64,000 nucleotides of DNA from Trichostrongylus colubriformis (Eukaryota; Nematoda; Chromadorea; Rhabditida; Trichostrongylidae), in contig OZ022257.1 in the NCBI GenBank assembly GCA_963978905.1, positions 7,896,509 to 7,960,508 of the forward strand, written 5' to 3'. This document shows positions 24,181-35,400 of the stretch, piece after piece. The first letter of the stretch is position 1. Each line of letters begins with the position of its first letter. The notes under the pieces were generated by a model. That model was given only the letters and a program-made list of their open reading frames with translations, was not told where the DNA came from and ran no database searches. A program made the position numbers and the translations under genes.

Positions 24181-24622
24181 CACTTAAAGGAATCGTCCAC
24201 GGAAAAATGAGTTTTTGTGTTACCCACATGTTTATGTTATATTTGCCTACTGTGGGTCTCATGCATAATTTCGGGCGAAAAAAAATGTGAATCTGGCTGA
24301 GATACAGCACCACAAAATACGTCCGGGTAGGCGGGGCCTCCGAGCAAAAGCCTCGTCCCGTCGTCCGCCGCCGCTGGGAACGGAGAGTGAGACTGTTTAC
24401 GTAACTTTCTGTTCCTACAGTGCGTCTCCGACCACGGCGGACGACGGGACGAGGCTTTCACTCGGAGTCCTCGCCCACCTGGACGTATTTTGTAGTGCTG
24501 TATCTCAGCCAGATTCACATTTTTTCGCGCGAAATTTTACATGAGGCTCGCATTAGGCAAATACAATATAATCATATGGGTAACACAAAAACTCATTTTT
24601 CCGTGGACGATTCCTTTAAGTG
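24181..24622. mobile_element. Palindromic MITE (AAAGGAATCGTCCACGG family), copy 1
   Basis: Arms of about 170 bases. Left CACTTAAAGGAATCGTCCAC; right GTGGACGATTCCTTTAAGTG. Both arms carry GGGTAACACAAAAACTCA-type sequence, and GAGATACAGCACCAC pairs with GTAGTGCTGTATCTC. The centre GACTGTTTACGTAACTTTCT is asymmetric and conserved in copies 2 and 3. No ORF of its own. Confidence 0.85.
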
Positions 24623-26030
24623 AAGTGATACAAAATGATTGAGACTAAAAGTAAGAACTCGCGCATTCACTACCAATGTCACCTGGTGAATTTCGTTCAA
24701 AAAGTAAATGTCTTTCAAACTGGAAAAGAGCCACCAGATCTGTTTTGAGTAGTACCTTTGAACTGCATTCGATAAGATTAATAGGTGAGACTCCAGTAAA
24801 TCTTGCGTATTTGTAGAAAAAAAGCAATCCAGTAGGTGTGATACATACACGAATCACAATGTCCCTCGTCGTCTAGTGGCTGTGATACTTATATGAACTA
24901 CATTGTCGTCTATGGGTGGAAATGATAGCCATAAGATGCGAAAATGTGACAAATGGTGGGTTAAATGTGGTGGAACACCAGCGGTGAGTGATAGGAGGTG
25001 GCCAAAGCCGTCTGTCGTCGTCCCGGTGTAAAGTGATGGTCACTGTGGGTCACAATTGCACGGTGATCTAACAAATCATCGGATCTTCTCCTCCCCTCAC
25101 ACCCATTTTTCAACTTTTAGCGATTTATCTTGTTTGTGGATAGAATTAAGGAAGATGGAGTTTGCCGCTTTTCCTCAGAGATCCCTTATGTTCAATTCCC
25201 GGGTACAGCTTTCATAGTCCGTTGGCAAGTAAGAATGTTAGAACTTTTCCACAGGAATTAGCTGGCTTAATAAAACTTGGAAGGATATGATCATATATGC
25301 ATTTGAGCAATAAACAGGTCCTGCGATTCATTGTATGAGTGACATGAGCTTCCAATTATCTTAACGAATCCTGATGCAGATCTGGTGCACCGCGCATTTT
25401 GAACCCATATGTTAAGCCTTTTACTTCGTCCGTCGTCAGATTTCGCAATTTTGCGTTTTTGTGGTTTTGCGATTTTGCGGCGTCGCACCTACGCCCGCGA
25501 TGCTACGACCATGAGATTGTGCAATGCGGTGACTTCGCGTGCGAAGCCCCAACAACGCAAAATCGCAGAAACGCAAAATCGCCAAGCTTCATGGCGGCTT
25601 TCACATGTTCCAAGGGTGATTACACCTACACTTACACTTTATTACATGACAAGCATGTAAGAAAAATGCCATCTGGCATGAAAAGGCATGGAAAAATTAA
25701 GCTGTGCGAGAATCAATGGTAGCCACAACCAAAGAGAACATCATGTATGATTCGCTCAACAACATATCGCAAATGGCACTAATTAATAACGTACAGTGGA
25801 ATTCAATGCTGTCTAATGACCACTGAAGACGCAAATGAGATAGGGAAGCAAACAAATGACAGAAACAGAGAATGGACTACCTGGCCAACATTTTATATAC
25901 GGATCCGGCGCGATTAACAAAGAAATTATGCCAAAGGCCACCACGAGCACCTTTGAAATTCATCTTACCAAGGCTTCCTCAGTTCACTGACGGTAGAACC
26001 TGGAAGATTTCATTGGATTCAGCCCTTACG

Positions 26031-26203
26031 CCGCGTTCATACTTAACGACAGAAAGGCATGACTGCGTTCACAGGCAACGAGACCGAATGAAAAGGGAGA
26101 GGTGCCGAGACAACGTAGGAAACGAGGAAGAGTGACACAGGCGGAGACGTAGAGACACGTAGCCACCCCCTGCCGCCGGCACCGCAAAGTGTGAACGCGG
26201 CCT
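26031..26203. mobile_element. Short MITE with GTTCATACTT-type ends, copy 3
   Basis: Bounded by CCGCGTTCATACTT and CACCGCAAAGTGTGAACGCG; interior as in copies 1 and 2. Confidence 0.75.
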
Positions 26204-26244
26204 TAGTTATCCATTAGAATTTTACTTACCATAACCACATCATC

Positions 26245-26633
26245 AAAGGAATCGTCCACGGAAAGATGTTTTATGTTGCCCATATATTTATGTTGTAATT
26301 GCATAATGTGTGGAGCATAAAAAGTTTCATGCGAAAAATGTGAATCCTGATAAGATCTAGCTTGGCCGGGTGGGCGGAGCCTCCGAGCATCTCGTCGTCC
26401 GCCGCGGTTGGAGACGCATTGTAGGAACAGAAAGTTACGTAAACAGTCCCATTCTCCACCCAACCGCGGCGGATGACGGGACGGGGCTTTCACTCGGCCA
26501 AGATTTGGGGAGCTGTATTCTAGCCGAATTCTCACTTTTTCGCGTGAAACTTTGCACACGGCCCATATCAGGCAAATATAACTTGAATATAAGGTTAACA
26601 AAGGAACTAATTTTTTCCATGGACGATTCCTTT
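26245..26633. mobile_element. Palindromic MITE (AAAGGAATCGTCCACGG family), copy 2
   Basis: Ends AAAGGAATCGTCCACGGAAA and TCCATGGACGATTCCTTT. The conserved centre is inverted relative to copy 1 (AGAAAGTTACGTAAACAGTC). More diverged in its arms than copy 1. Confidence 0.8.
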
Positions 26634-26699
26634 AACTTTCCTCTTGATTGAAAGAGTTTTCAGGATCAGCAGTTAGCTTCGGGAGAAGGAGTGTGGCAC

Positions 26700-26860
26700 T
26701 GTGGCATAAGAAAAACCGAGGCAACGAACTTATGATCCTATTCCGAACATCTCTAACCTTTTGATAAGGTACTGTTTGCATGGGTTCAACACCGTGGTGC
26801 CATAATCTAGGATAGGCCTGACGTAGTTTTTATACGCGACAAGGAGAGCTTGTGGGTAGG
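26700..26860 (-). mobile_element. LINE reverse transcriptase scrap
   Basis: On the minus strand one frame reads ALLVAYKNYVRPILDYGT and then TVLNPCKQYLIKRLEMF, the conserved segment of CR1/Jockey-like polymerases that follows the palm (compare YKTYVLPHLEYCS in the LINE at 18305). Stops flank it. A short, old fragment. Confidence 0.65.
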
Positions 26861-27049
26861 CGGACAAAAAAGTCTTAATTGAGCTGTGAATTCTTCTTTG
26901 CGCTGGAAGAGAGTATTTTCAATGATTGGTGAAATCAAGCTTATCATTGATGTGGGAATCCAGGGGCTACCCTCCCCCTCATCAGAATAACCCCTAGTTC
27001 TTGCCCATGTTCTCCAACATTCCTCCCACATCCTCTATCCAAGAAATAG

Positions 27050-27706
27050 CTAATAAAATGACAGAGTGAGGTTGTAATACCATTAGAGTAGGAATTCGTC
27101 ACGCGGCTGCAACGCATTGCGTGCGAGCTACGGATGCCGTATGTGTATCCTGAGGCGATTATGTGTGCCGGCGCAATGCAATCTTTTCAGGACCCAACTA
27201 AGCTCAAAAGCATCGCGGCGCACGTCTACCCAAACGTACATATGCGTAAAATGTTAAGGTTCAGTGTCCTACAGGAAGATATATGAAGGTATAAATGTTC
27301 TTCACGGGGGAAGAGGTCCCCGGATCGAAAAGGGTCCACAGGGGGCATGGGAGAACAAGCCAGCATTTAAATAAACATGTTATTTCTTGTGCAACATTCT
27401 GCCGCTATATAAAGCCGATGCAACACCTACTGTGTTGGAATGTGGACACTGGAAGAAAGCTATACACAGAAATAACTCGCTCTGTTCCATCTCAATGCGC
27501 CAATCGCAATCTTCTTCCTTCATGCATTGTGCATGTTTGTTTACTGTCTGTTGTTCTATTGTTTATCGAGTGTTTCTTATCAGTCAGCTGTTTTCATTGG
27601 CGGGTTGAGTCTGCAGAATTTTCCGCCTAGCTGTTTTGCGTCAGGTGTCCATCGTTACTAAAGGCCGAGAGTCCTTAGTACTTCTTTATTTGAAATCGTA
27701 TTTCAG
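27050..27706. other. Upstream region of the UPF0729 gene
   Basis: Contains a degraded GC-rich repeat at about 27105-27230 (GCGGCTGCAACGCATTGCGT; similar pieces near 36240 and 41815). The end at 27698-27706, CGTATTTCAG, is the probable trans-splice acceptor of the next gene. No canonical promoter element is evident. Confidence 0.4.
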
Positions 27707-27712
27707 GAAGCA

Positions 27713-29321
27713 ATGGTTTGTCTTCCATGCATTTTTCTACCAGTTTTGCTAGCTATCTACCTCAAATTTATCCAGCCACTTATATTCAGGTGCGTTTTTT
27801 CTATGAGTTAAGCGATTTTTCCTAATCGTAGTGGTTAATGATCTTGACTGGTCGCTTGAGTGGAACCCGTTCATATAAAATAACCCGCGATTTATCAACT
27901 GATAAGTGGGACAGATAGTGATTTGGATTTGGTGTTCGGGTTATTTGACAGCAGTGAAAGCTGCTCTGTGCATGATAAATCGCTGATAGTCCAACCCAGG
28001 CTCCAGTCATTGTTACCTGGAACTACTGCCAGTTTGTCTTTTTATTTGCGTAGTACGGCTTGGCAGTTGTATCGGTAGATTTTGGAATAATTTCTGCGGA
28101 TTTCAAACTTGATAATTGACTCACAAAATTTTGAAGAGCACAGGGTTAATTAGACTTATTAGGCAGTTGTAGTTCCGTGGAAATGTGGAATCGCGATACT
28201 GTCGAAATGGATACGTATCAGTCTCCGGGCTTCACTCAGTCGAGAGAATGGGATGAATGGGGATACGACGTTTCCACATTTATAGAAAAAAGCTATTTCT
28301 ACTTCTGGAAACTTCAGGCTTTCCCGTCCTTCCCATATAATTTAGGCATTGTTGGGTTAATGCTGAGCATCGAATGCATGATGAATGCTTCTCGCGCAAA
28401 GCAAATTTGTTACCCACGAGTCGAACGCTTTCCTGCAATTCTCTAGCGGGCTTCTTTTATTTCGACGGCTGCGTGTACAGTTGTCGGTTTTTTATGTGCG
28501 TTCTTTCTCTTAAGAAAATGTGAAGGTTGCAAGGAGTACTATTTTACTGGAGCAACTGCTCGGCAGGGAACGGTTATAAGTTCAAATCAAAAATTCTCCT
28601 CTCCAAATCAATAGAAGAAAGAGGTGCATAGTGTTATCAACTAGTCGTATTTATGCTCTTCAACTCGCAGTACAGTTTATATTTCTTTGGAAGAGAAATT
28701 CGAATTCGAAGGTTTGAGAATTATTGTTTTGCTTGGGATCATCTGTTTTCTCTCTTGTTTGCTGTCATTATCGTGTCTCTCTGAACCATTAGATCCGGTG
28801 GCATCGTCAATGAGAAACCAATGATTATCTCCAGCAGCATCTAAGCCTGTCAGATATCATCAGTTCAATGGAGACAGCGCCTTTTTATCACAATTTGATT
28901 TCATCTGATTCTGAACGAAAGGTGTTGATTCAACTCCAACGACGTCACCAGAAACGCAATGTTGGCTGTACCTCGTACAGCCAACATGGACTTGTATGCA
29001 GAATCGTTAAAGACTTGAGCTCTGCGGATTCCACTTCTGTGCTACACTAAAACCTGGACACTATCAGTCATTTTTTAAGGATGCTGCCAGAACGATGGGT
29101 GACATACATGGATTCTATTCTTTATCCAACTTGTCCGGCTAAACCCCCTTCAAGCGCACACAATAAGTCTGAAGGATCAGCAGGTTAGGTAAACGTTTCT
29201 CAGGAAATGTGTCCGCGTTCATATTGTCATTTATCGTTATCCGGCATTTATTATAGAATGCAATAATTGCGATCGTCAGCAGACTGCCGACCATTCCGAG
29301 GAAACCAAGAAGGATCTGTGA
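27713..29321 (+). CDS. UPF0729 family protein (C18orf32-like)
   Basis: Three exons: 27713-27789, 29080-29183 and 29257-29321, joining to 81 codons. The N terminus MVCLPCIFLPVLLAIYLKF is the hallmark of the family: a Cys-containing start and one hydrophobic segment followed by IQPLIFR. Exon 2 adds a tryptophan-containing stretch and LYPTCPAKPPSS; exon 3 ends CDRQQTADHSEETKKDL, resembling the lysine-rich tail of the vertebrate member. Length fits (human about 76). Acceptor TATTTCAG lies six bases before the ATG, as expected for SL trans-splicing. Intron 1 is 1.29 kb. The second donor (GTTAGG) is weak; without splicing there, translation would stop two codons later at TAG. The human relative is reported at the ER and lipid droplets; the molecular role is poorly defined. 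Converges on the lipid-binding gene on the other strand. Confidence 0.87.
28961..28985 (+). other. Perfect 11-bp hairpin in intron 1
   Basis: GTTGGCTGTAC and GTACAGCCAAC flank a CTC loop. It lies in intron 1 of the UPF0729 gene. Two open frames in this intron (28183-28446 and 28868-29050) look somewhat coding but have no family signal. Confidence 0.6.
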
Positions 29322-29489
29322 TACTGCTGTTGTTCTTACCAGGTGATATATCCGTGTTAATCTCCGCTGGCACCCTTTTTTTATTTGTAACTGTACAGAG
29401 TTTCTGGATTATATGTATGTCCACATTGCTTCAAATATATATTTATCAAATATCGGTACTCTACGTAACATATAATATATCGATTGTGA

Positions 29490-32400
29490 TCAATTGTTGA
29501 ATGTTGTGATCGGTGTGACGACCTTCTTTTCATCTCCATCTAATTGATAAATAAGATGTCGAACTGTGACGGAGAACAGCCAAGCTTTCTCATTTCCGTA
29601 TCGAATGTAGTAGTATCTGAAGTATGACGAGATTAGGGAAATATTACTCACATTCCCTAAATGCTTGAGTGGTTTTCGCGACATAATCGTAGTAGGCCAA
29701 TTAAATTTTATGGAACGTTTTGTCAATTTTTTCTTGTACTTGCATGAATGTTTTTCACCCTGATAATTTTAATGTGTATATTTTACGGTTTGATAAATAT
29801 AGTGAGAATTCAGGATTTCGGGGTTCCTAGGACTCATAGCAGTTTCCGGTAATTGTGATAGTATTTAGGTACACATTTGGGTCTTGTGGCGGCAAATACT
29901 GCACCTTCAGCGCCGCTAACATTTCTCCTGGCAACATCGTAACGTTTGTGAAAAGGTTGCTTGGTTAGTTCGAACGTAAATTGAAATGTATTGATTTAGT
30001 AGATTGAAATTGGTTCTGGCGAAGACTACCCTCCCTGAGTGCTTCGCCCAGGTCAAAAGATCTGCTGTGGTTTTTAAGTGCTGTCGCAGTGAGGGGCATC
30101 ATATAAAAATTGTACACCTGAGTCAAAGTATCGTTCTGGGAACACTCTGCACATTCAAGCGTATATTTTGCGTAGGCTTCAAAAGAGGAAGGAAGGAGTC
30201 CATTTCCTCACTTGACTCAGGTCAAAATAGCGTCTCTAGTGGTAGCCCCCCCCCCCTCATTTCGATAACACCGCTTTCAAGATTAGGCGAGGCTTTTTCT
30301 TCGAAGTTGTTGTGGATTCTGTTACCATTGAAGCTCTTAATGTTGTTATTCGATTGTACATTTGAGCATAAACCGCGACCTTGTAAAGTCTCCAAAAAGT
30401 CAGGCAGAGTTTACCTTAATGATTAATCGCCCTCTTCTGCTGATACCTCATGAGATTTCACGCTTTTCCTCCGTTATGAGAGCTCTGTGAATCTCATCAT
30501 CTGAGAGGGTTCATTCGGCTTTTTTTTTTGCTCGAAAGCGGTAAATTGTGTGACATTACTAGCACCATCGCGAGTAGATCCTTTGGGCAATGAAGTGAAT
30601 GTGGTATGTGAGTACCAAGGAGGGCCATATTTCATGGTTCAACTGCCAGACAGCGTCTCAAAGGCCTCCGTAACTTCTTACTTTCTGTATCAAATTTCGC
30701 ATGTGGTTTGGGAACGATTTAGCGAAAGGGTTTGGAATTTGATTTGAGTAGAGGTTCACTAGCCGAATCGCTAGATAAGTCACAAATTGAAGGAGTTTAA
30801 ATGTTTTGTAAAGTATAAACTTTTGATGAATTACCACTCACCCATCATGTGGCACTGTCCACCGCCAAGTGTCAATCTGTGGTAGGGCCGCACGCTCGCA
30901 ACCTGCATAGATTTCACGCCATGCGTTGGTATCATCCTGAATATTGTGTATGTTTATTTCACAGTGAATTTGCTCTCTATCTCGGTGTTAACGCCTTGAT
31001 GCCAGAAGCATTTATACTAACAGTGTCCTCCTGAGCATGGAAGAAGAATAAGGTGAATTCTTGATCGTGTTGCATGTAGAATTCGAGCAGGTTTCCGGCA
31101 GTCCATTTGAATTTTTGCGTTGTGAATGAACCTTCAAAGGAGGAAATTGCCGAATAGATACTATATAGGAAAGATAATAGATATAGATACACGCGTTCAT
31201 TTCGATAACGTTTGAGGCTGATTGCGCTACGCGACCATACGCTTATTTGGCGTCAGTTGTGGCTGTAGCCATGAAAACATTTCTAGGTTATGACATAGTC
31301 TCTATAATTCACCCTGTTGGCTAGCGCACACCACTGTCCGCGTAATACCATGGGCGTCAGTAGGTCGATTGAATTTGCTTTCTTTATAAATTTACTCAGC
31401 ACCCATTGCCAAATCACGCTCCACCCACGTGGGCGGTGATTAACTTAGACAATAGACATAAAATAGACATAAAACATAAACATAATAGACATAAAAAGAC
31501 TGTTACCCAAGTGATAGATGAAATAACTAACTTGGAAGGTACTTTCAATCTGGTACAATACTACAGATTGATAAAGTCACTGAGCAAGGTGGAAATCAAT
31601 AAATTGATTAGAGCATCTTGCAGTGAACAGTTTCTGTCAGCTGTAAGCAACAAGACAAGGTTTTTGATTTTATGTATATTAGCGCATTTGCATTTTAATA
31701 AGAATGAATCTAGTAAACCCAGACTTTTGTGCCACAATGTTGTAGTGCAGTTTAGAAGTCGAATCTTCAATGAGATCCCATTTAATAAGATTTCAAACTC
31801 AGGATATGTTAAACGCGTTTTAATGAATAACAGGGAGTCCAATATAGCATATACTCCCATTAGAATTATTTTTCGATATAATAAGGCTATATCAAGTAAA
31901 ATATTTAACTATAATAGGATACTTACATCGTTAGATGACACTAAATTGGAAGAGATAATCAAAGGAAGCTGTGATTGTACTAGTGATAAAAATATTAAAT
32001 ATGTTAATGTACATCATGGTCATGTCATAACAGGAGATCTGAGCATCATCGAGAACGATGCCTTCAGGGAAGTCCTTCTTAAAGGCACTAAATTCAGAAT
32101 TGACACGGGTATCACTAGATTTGAAGTCAAAAAGATATACTGGGATGTCGTCAAGCAAATCATTACCTTTTTCCGTAGCAAGTACAAAATCAATACTACT
32201 AAGATAAATATTTTAAATAAGTTTTATAATAAGTGCTTCCATAATAAGATAAAACCGCTACTGACACATGACAACATTAAAAGCCAAAGGGCAGGAGTTT
32301 CGCCTAATCATATTAGAGACTATCATAAGAAATTTGTGTTTTGCCCTCTCGATAAAGCCAGCAATAATTACGGTATTATTTGTAAAAAATTTTACGTTAC

Positions 32401-35400
32401 TACCATAATGGAGGAAATGGGTATTAGATATGATTTTAATAACAGGACCTTTGTTAATCAATTCACAAATAATACTTATGAGCTTATACCGGATACTTGT
32501 AAGCGTACACTCATCAGTAGACATGAACTCTTTTGCACAAGAAACAATCTACGTAATGAAGCAGTAACAGATCTCCCGGTTATCTATGCACTACCTAAGT
32601 TACATAAAAACCCGGTTAAATTTCGATTTATCACCGGAGCCTGTAGGAGTAGTGTCAAACCTTTGGCCAAGGAACTCCATGTAATTTTCTCACATATTAA
32701 ACGACATTTTATAAATTACTTACGTATAATACAGGATAGAAATAGAACTATGAAAACTTATTGGGCTATTAACAATATCAACATAAGCAGAGAACTTTGC
32801 ACCGTCAGGCACGATAATATGAAATTATATACTGCTGATTTTACGGATATGTTTACCAACTTGGAACATAAATTGATAATTAATAATATGCAACAATTAC
32901 TACATTTATGTTTTAAGAATTCGGGAAAATCTCTTATTGCTACTAACGGATACATGGTTTACTATACTGAAGGTCGTGTATTTAAAGATAATTTTAGATA
33001 TTATAATAGCACCGACCTTCTTTTCTTAATAGATTTTCTATTGAAAAATAGTTATTGTATTTTTGGAGGTAAAGTGTTCAAACAAAACAAAGGTGTTCCT
33101 CAAGGTGGTAACTTCAGTCCACTTTTAGCCGATCTCACCCTTTCGGTGTTAGAATACAATTACTCTAAAAATACTAAGTATAGTAGTAATAAATTGTTCA
33201 TTCCATATAGATATATGGATGATTTATTAGTCCTGCACAATCAAAGTGAAGCAGATATAGATAAATGCATTAAAGAGGTTTATAAGGATGCCATAGAGGT
33301 TAAAAAGACTCACTACTCCGAAACTAGCAGTAATTATTTGGATTTAACTATTGTAATAGATGCGAACAAAGTCATTACCAAATTGTATAATAAAACGGAT
33401 GATTTTGATTTCAAAGTTATAAGGTTTCCACACTGCGATACTAACATTTCCATAAACACTAAAGCATCAGTCATATATACAGAAACCCTTAGGATAGCCA
33501 ACACCTGCACTGAACTACATGTATTCTTGGAAAAGGTACAGGATATGTTCACTTTTCTGGTATGTAATGGATATTCTAGAGAATTCATAACGTCTAATGT
33601 TATCAAATGTATCTATAAAAACAAGTTCATCGGCTATAAGTATGATATTATAGGTGATCTCAATAAAATTAAAAAACTAGTAAATACAATATTAGGACAG
33701 CCTTCTGTTTAAACTTAGTGTCCCAACCCTCACTTCCTTCACTCATCTCTATTCCTGACACCAGCTACTACTTTTAACCGTTCTGACATCACTCTATGTA
33801 CACCTTTTCATTAGATGCACATAATCCGTTTTATTCACTGTCTTTAGTGTCTTTAATTAGGAATAGGTTGATGTCGCGCCCCAATCAACTAGTGGTTACA
33901 CGAGGGGTTGCCTGCCTGTTGCCTGACTATCAAACCTATTATATTATGTTTCGCCTTCTTGGCGGGTTTCTTCGCATATAAATGCTTGGGCGTTCTCTCT
34001 TATTATTTATCTACGACTCTTACTTGTAACTTTATTAATCTTCACCCATTTACATTTGCTGCTCTTGTATATGCGTAAATTTATTGCAGTTCGGTCATAT
34101 TCTTTCTATTCACATCACTATCCAACGCATATTGCTTTAAATGTTTCAGGATTATTTTATGATGGTTGATTATTGGCATGTTTAGCTCATATAGTTATTG
34201 TGGATACATATATTACCACTGCACAGGTATGCCTTTCAAAATTATTTCCTTTTCTTTTACTGTATATATTAACTATTATTTCTTTCTTTTCTTTATTGGT
34301 GGAAGTATTTACTTACTTGTTTGTTTATTTCATGCTTTGATAATTTGTTATACGGTCATAGTTTATTTTATTTCTTACACCTTTTTAACTACTCATTTGT
34401 TTTCATCAGCACCTCACTCACTGACGAGCCTCCGGGTGCTGATGAAAACATAGTGGTTCGTCTGAGTTAGGAGGCGAAACGAGCCACTAAAACATTTCTT
34501 TACTTAAAATTACATTGTAATCACTAACTTCTTTTCCTTTTTTCCTTGGCCCATGTGTGCTGCTTACTTCTTGTCCCATGCCCTACCCAACCCAAACTTG
34601 TCCCCACTTCCACAGGTTGTTTTTCATAGAACGTCTAGGCTCCACCCATCAACACAAATGCTCCGCCCACTGTGCCCAGGCCTCTTTCATGACTTTCAAA
34701 AACTTCCCTGATCTTAATCATCTTTTCCCCACGATTGAGTCATGTTAGAACCCAACTAACAATTTTCGGTTTGAAAACGGAACATTCCAGTGCACACTAC
34801 GCCTAGTGTGGGCGGAGCTCAACTTGGTACCATGTCTGCTCCTTTATTCTTGTCCCATATCCCATACATCTCGGAGTTGTCCCAATCTCCAGAGGTCCTT
34901 TTACATATTATACCTAATTTCGTAACAGACGGACGTAGAGACAGACGAGGAGTTCTATTTATAATAGGGATAGGGATAGAATTGTTCCATCTAGGCTCGG
35001 AGAACTGTGAGACCTACCAGCGGGAATAGTTAATCGCTCCAATGGCACTTCTATTGGTGGTGCCTTGGGGTAAGGATGTAGTGGTGGCTGAAAGAACTGA
35101 TATTTGAGGCAATATACCTAAAAAAAATTGATAATTGGGGCAATATAGTTTATAAGAAAAAATTACCGCAATCGGTGTAAAAATCTCATACTCTCCCGAT
35201 GACGTCATTTCACACGATCCACCGAGTTCGACTGGTAGGCAACATTCATCAATGTGCTCTAATAGTACTGGCTTCACGTTATCACCACATATGGTGATTT
35301 TTTTCTGTAATGTTTATCATTGAGATCTCTCACGGGTGCTATCGCAATGATAGGGGGGGGACATCTTATAAACGTTGCAAATCTAAGAATTTGGAAGGAT

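Larger units (their letters stand above)
31385..34500 (+). mobile_element. Penelope-like retroelement insertion
   Basis: Limits are approximate. The AT-rich block around the RT begins near 31385, where a hairpin-prone ATCAC...GTGAT segment (31413-31440) precedes an AGACATAAAA repeat. It continues as AT-rich non-coding DNA to the hammerhead-like structure at 34400-34489. No second copy of that structure is present upstream, so a 5' terminal repeat seems absent. Clear target-site duplications were not found. The whole lies in a 3.9-kb intron (35017-31132) of the opposite-strand gene. Confidence 0.75.

Noticed and set aside
24237..24623. Overlapping ORFs on both strands of the 24-kb MITE
   Set aside because: They mirror each other because the element is a palindrome; no protein is implied.
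34166..34453. 95-codon hydrophobic ORF after the Penelope-like RT
   Set aside because: It lies in very AT-rich non-coding DNA and overlaps the hammerhead-like structure; the hydrophobicity follows from T-rich codons.
34423..34480. A standard type I hammerhead with a 36-base loop II
   Set aside because: CTGACGA, stem II and GAAA fit, but the stem III and cleavage strand then lies inside the loop and not downstream, so the standard topology cannot be formed within one copy.
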